Part shown: piece after piece, positions 61,400 through 64,000 of the stretch
Layout of the letters: every line of letters begins with the position of its first letter
Numbering within the stretch: the stretch's first letter is position 1
DNA from: Methanomassiliicoccales archaeon PtaU1.Bin124
GTDB lineage: Archaea > Thermoplasmatota > Thermoplasmata > Methanomassiliicoccales > UBA472
Direction: 5' to 3'
Length of the DNA stretch: 64,000 nt
Assembly: GCA_002067865.1 (NCBI GenBank)
Contig: MVRC01000013.1
Coordinates: forward strand, 297,789-361,788
Made by a program: the position numbers and the translations under genes
Notes under the pieces: generated by a model
Seen by the model: the letters and a program-made list of their open reading frames with translations, nothing else
What the model was told of the DNA's origin: nothing
Databases searched by the model: none

Positions 61400-62050
61400 A
61401 TGTCAGAGAACCTTAAGACGGGAACTACCACCATAGGTATAGTCAACACGGAAGGCGTCGTGCTGGCGTCCGAGCACCGCGCCACCATGGGTAACTTCAT
61501 CGCTCACAAGGAAGTTCAAAAGGTATTCAAGATCGACGACAACCTAGGCCTCACCACGGCCGGACTGGTCGGTGACGCTCAGATGCTGGCCCGATACATC
61601 AGGGCCGAGGTAGAGCTCTACAAGCTGAAGCGCATGGCACCGATGACGGTGAAGGCGGCGGCAACTTTGCTGGCCAATCTCCTGCGCCGGGGCGGCGGGT
61701 CACAGGGCTTCTACTACGTGGGTCTGATCGTCGGAGGATTTGACCGCGAGGGCGGGCATGTTTACTCCCTGGATGCGGCCGGTGGCTGCATCAGCGACAA
61801 CTACGTGTCCGTCGGTTCGGGCAGCCCCTTCTCGTACGGTGTCCTGGAGGACCACTACAAGAAGGACATCAACCTGGACGAGAGCATCAACCTGGCCATC
61901 CGTTCCCTGAACGCCTCCATGAAGAGGGATTCGGCGAGTGGTGACGGTATGGCGATCATAACCATAACCAAGGACGGCTTCGTCGAGGTTTCGGCGGACG
62001 AGATCGCCAAGAGGGCCTCGCGCATGGGTATCAACGTGCCCAAGCCGTAA
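61400..62050 (+). CDS. psmB: Proteasome subunit beta
   Basis: Catalytic subunit of the 20S proteasome. The 216-residue precursor has a short propeptide ending at Gly8 before Thr9 ([13 protein letters not shown]). Self-cleavage exposes the N-terminal threonine nucleophile. [23 protein letters not shown] carries the catalytic Lys region and [21 protein letters not shown] the SGSP motif. The alpha subunit and PAN are not in the window. aCPSF1 follows within 55 bases on the same strand, a common archaeal arrangement. Confidence 0.97.
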   Translation: MSENLKTGTTTIGIVNTEGVVLASEHRATMGNFIAHKEVQKVFKIDDNLGLTTAGLVGDAQMLARYIRAEVELYKLKRMAPMTVKAAATLLANLLRRGGGSQGFYYVGLIVGGFDREGGHVYSLDAAGGCISDNYVSVGSGSPFSYGVLEDHYKKDINLDESINLAIRSLNASMKRDSASGDGMAIITITKDGFVEVSADEIAKRASRMGINVPKP

Positions 62051-62104
62051 ACACCTTCCATCGTCTCTTATTCATCTCCATAAAAATTTACCAAGTGAAC
62101 AGCT

Positions 62105-64000
62105 ATGAGCGCTGAGCGGATTTTCGACGAGGCCCGGGAGCAGGTGCGAAAGATAGTGCCGTCGCACATCAACATCACTTCTATCGATTTTGAAGGGCCG
62201 ATAGTGGTCATCTACACAAAGGACATCGAGGTGTTCGCCTCGAACAACGACATCGTGAGGCAGCTGGCCCAAGGGCTGCGCAAGCGCGTGGCGGTCCGTC
62301 CGGACCCGTCCATGCTGGCCGACCCCGACACGGTGGAGAAGCGCATCAGGGAGATCATCCCGACAGAGGCGCAGATCACCGACATCTACTTCGAGGCCGA
62401 GACCGGTGAAGTGACGATCGAGGCCATGGCCCCCGGCCTGGTCATCGGAAAGCAGGGGGCGGTCCTCAACGAGATCAAGAAGGAGGTCGGTTGGGCGCCG
62501 AAGGTCGTCCGGGCGCCGCCCATCCCTTCTAAGACCGTCTCTGACATTCGCAACTACCTGCGCAACCCCAAGGTGCAGGCGGAGAGGAAGGATTTCCTGA
62601 AGAAGGTAGGACGCCGCCTGGCCCGTCCCCGCATAGAAGGGGAGGGGTGGATCCGCGTCACCGCCCTCGGCGGCTACAGGGAAGTGGGGCGTTCCGCGTC
62701 GCTGCTTTCCACCAAGGAGAGCAAGGTGCTCATCGACTGCGGCATCGATGCATCTGATTCTGCCAAGCCCTACTTCGATGCCCCGGAGATCCAGCCATTG
62801 GACCGCCTGGACGGCATCGTAATCACCCACGCTCACATCGACCACTGCGGCCTGCTGCCTTCGCTTTACAAATATGGCTACGAGGGCCCGGTATATTGCA
62901 CAGCGCCAACCCGCGACCTCATGTCGCTGCTCCTGCTGGATTCGATCAAGGTGTCGGCGGGAGAGAACAGGAAGGTGCCCTTCACCTCTGATGATGTGCG
63001 TGAGGTCGTGAAGCACTGCATCCCTCTGAAGTATGGCGAGACCACCGACATCGCGCCTGATGTGCGTTTGACGTTCCAGAACGCTGGCCATATCCTCGGC
63101 TCCGCGGTCTGCCACTTCCATATCGGCGACGGTCTTTACAACATCGCCTTCGCCGGCGACATGAAGTTCGAGCGCACCTGGCTTTTCAACGCCACCACCA
63201 ACAAGTTCCCCCGGCTGGAAACGATGGTCATCGAATCCACCTATGGCGGGTACCATGATATCCAGCCCTCCAGGATCGATGCGGCCAACACTCTGAAGAG
63301 CATCATCGAGCGCACCTTCGCCAATGGAGGCAGGGTCCTGATCCCGGTGTTCGCCGTCGGGCGTTCCCAGGAGGTCATGCTGGTCATCGAGGAGCAGATG
63401 CGCACAGGCAAGATCGACAAGAGGCCTGTCTACCTTGATGGCATGATCTTCGAGGCCACCGCCATCCATACCGCCTATCCTGAATATCTCAACTCCCAGC
63501 TGAGGACGCAGATATTCCAGATGGGGCAGAACCCGTTCCTTTCCGACATCTTCAAGCGGGTCGAGACCTCTGAGATGAGGGAGAAGATCTGCAACGAGAC
63601 CGAGCCGTGCGTCGTGCTGGCCACTGGCGGCATGATGAACGGCGGGCCGGTCATGGAGTACCTGAAGTACTGGGGCGACCAGCCGAACTCCTCCCTGGTG
63701 TTCGTCGGTTACCAGGCGGAGGGCACCATCGGCCGCAAGATCCAGAAAGGGGTCACCGAGCTGCAGATGATGGATAAGGGAAAGCCGATCATCGTCAACT
63801 ACAAGATGAACACCGAGACGGCGGAAGGGTTCTCCGGGCACAGCGACAGGCGCCAGCTGATCAACTACATCGCTACCCTGGAGCCGAAGCCGGAGCGCAT
63901 CATCATCTGCCACGGAGAGGAGCATAAGTGCACCGACCTGGCCTCGGCCATCTACAAGAAGTTCAACATCGAGACCAAGGCGCCGATGAACCTCGAGACC
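62105..64000 (+). CDS. Transcription termination factor/ribonuclease aCPSF1 (KH, MBL, beta-CASP), 3' end missing
   Basis: Conserved archaeal nuclease that ends transcription by cutting transcripts at U-rich sites. Over 632 residues are seen, and the reading runs past the window end. N-terminal KH-type domains (with GLVIGKQGAVLNEIKKEVGW, about residue 117) precede the metallo-beta-lactamase core. The core shows ITHAHIDHCGLLP (about 237), then AGHILGSAVCHF and AFAGDMKFERTW. The beta-CASP domain holds PVFAVGRSQEVML, ATGGMMNGGPV and SGHSDRRQL. A long antisense open frame (62072-63925) is a shadow of the GC-biased codon pattern. Confidence 0.97.
   Translation, partial: MSAERIFDEAREQVRKIVPSHINITSIDFEGPIVVIYTKDIEVFASNNDIVRQLAQGLRKRVAVRPDPSMLADPDTVEKRIREIIPTEAQITDIYFEAETGEVTIEAMAPGLVIGKQGAVLNEIKKEVGWAPKVVRAPPIPSKTVSDIRNYLRNPKVQAERKDFLKKVGRRLARPRIEGEGWIRVTALGGYREVGRSASLLSTKESKVLIDCGIDASDSAKPYFDAPEIQPLDRLDGIVITHAHIDHCGLLPSLYKYGYEGPVYCTAPTRDLMSLLLLDSIKVSAGENRKVPFTSDDVREVVKHCIPLKYGETTDIAPDVRLTFQNAGHILGSAVCHFHIGDGLYNIAFAGDMKFERTWLFNATTNKFPRLETMVIESTYGGYHDIQPSRIDAANTLKSIIERTFANGGRVLIPVFAVGRSQEVMLVIEEQMRTGKIDKRPVYLDGMIFEATAIHTAYPEYLNSQLRTQIFQMGQNPFLSDIFKRVETSEMREKICNETEPCVVLATGGMMNGGPVMEYLKYWGDQPNSSLVFVGYQAEGTIGRKIQKGVTELQMMDKGKPIIVNYKMNTETAEGFSGHSDRRQLINYIATLEPKPERIIICHGEEHKCTDLASAIYKKFNIETKAPMNLET

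Noticed and set aside
62072..63925. 617-residue open frame on the minus strand
   Set aside because: Exact antisense of aCPSF1, whose KH, MBL and beta-CASP motifs are unmistakable. The frame exists only because of codon bias.
1..64000. CRISPR array or transposase
   Set aside because: I saw no regularly spaced repeats and no transposase or integrase motif anywhere in the window.

Overview
The window reads as a chromosome segment from a moderately GC-rich archaeon. The archaeal and eukaryote-like parts are clear: ribosomal proteins S19e, L31e and L39e, aIF6, a PDCD5-family protein, a proteasome beta subunit, the KH/beta-CASP nuclease aCPSF1, an archaeal 7S SRP RNA, archaeal-type LeuRS, MptE and TATA-box promoters. 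Several family choices (DUF373, the DUF6015-like pair, a methanogenesis-marker-2-like protein, an FmdE-like protein, a TPP riboswitch) suggest Thermoplasmatota, perhaps near Methanomassiliicoccales. That placement is inference. No rRNA or mcr gene is present to settle it.

Layout. 1-2.3 kb: lipA and the two E1 subunits of a 2-oxoacid dehydrogenase, in one minus-strand operon. 2.4-2.76 kb: SRP RNA with its own TATA box. 2.8-8.5 kb: a hypothetical gene, the marker-2-like protein, a small DNA-binding regulator divergent from the anaerobic ribonucleotide reductase nrdD, and two small Cys-rich proteins. 8.5-12.5 kb: envelope proteins (transglutaminase-like, M50 protease). 12.5-19.8 kb: a complete oligopeptide-type ABC transporter (oppFDCB plus a PKD-containing oppA) whose ATPases carry unusual insertions. 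20-23.7 kb: mptE, DUF373, a zinc-ribbon membrane protein and a metallo-beta-lactamase protein. 23.7-25.6 kb: the S19e-PDCD5-L39e-L31e-aIF6 translation operon. 25.8-33 kb: a UbiX-like protein, a frameshifted glyoxalase-like gene, an MMPL exporter and LeuRS. 33-38.7 kb: a double ribbon-helix-helix regulator next to a truncated FtsZ-like protein, an NAD-kinase-like protein, an RNA-binding protein, an MFS exporter, and THUMP and ASCH proteins.

38.7-45.9 kb is the most unusual part. A tRNA-Leu(UAG) gene is followed by an AT-rich 5.2-kb insert ending in an exact 19-bp copy of the tRNA 3' end. The insert carries close homologues of bacterial RavA (MoxR AAA+ ATPase) and ViaA (VWA protein), a divergent uracil-DNA-glycosylase-like protein and a small membrane-anchored protein. 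It has no recognisable integrase. Immediately beyond lie thiE and thiM under a TPP riboswitch, then a decayed second copy of the same tRNA-Leu. The locus therefore looks like a repeatedly used integration site, and the RavA-ViaA-glycosylase set is a candidate stress or defence module.

45.9-64 kb: RidA, two small paralogous zinc-ribbon proteins, an Fpg-like glycosylase without the N-terminal proline, a hydrolase without its nucleophilic serine, a CBS protein, a second DUF6015-like gene, a type IV pilus-like system (two pilin-like proteins, a secretion ATPase and its membrane partner) around a U32 peptidase, FmdE-like and DUF2085 proteins, psmB, and aCPSF1 running off the end.
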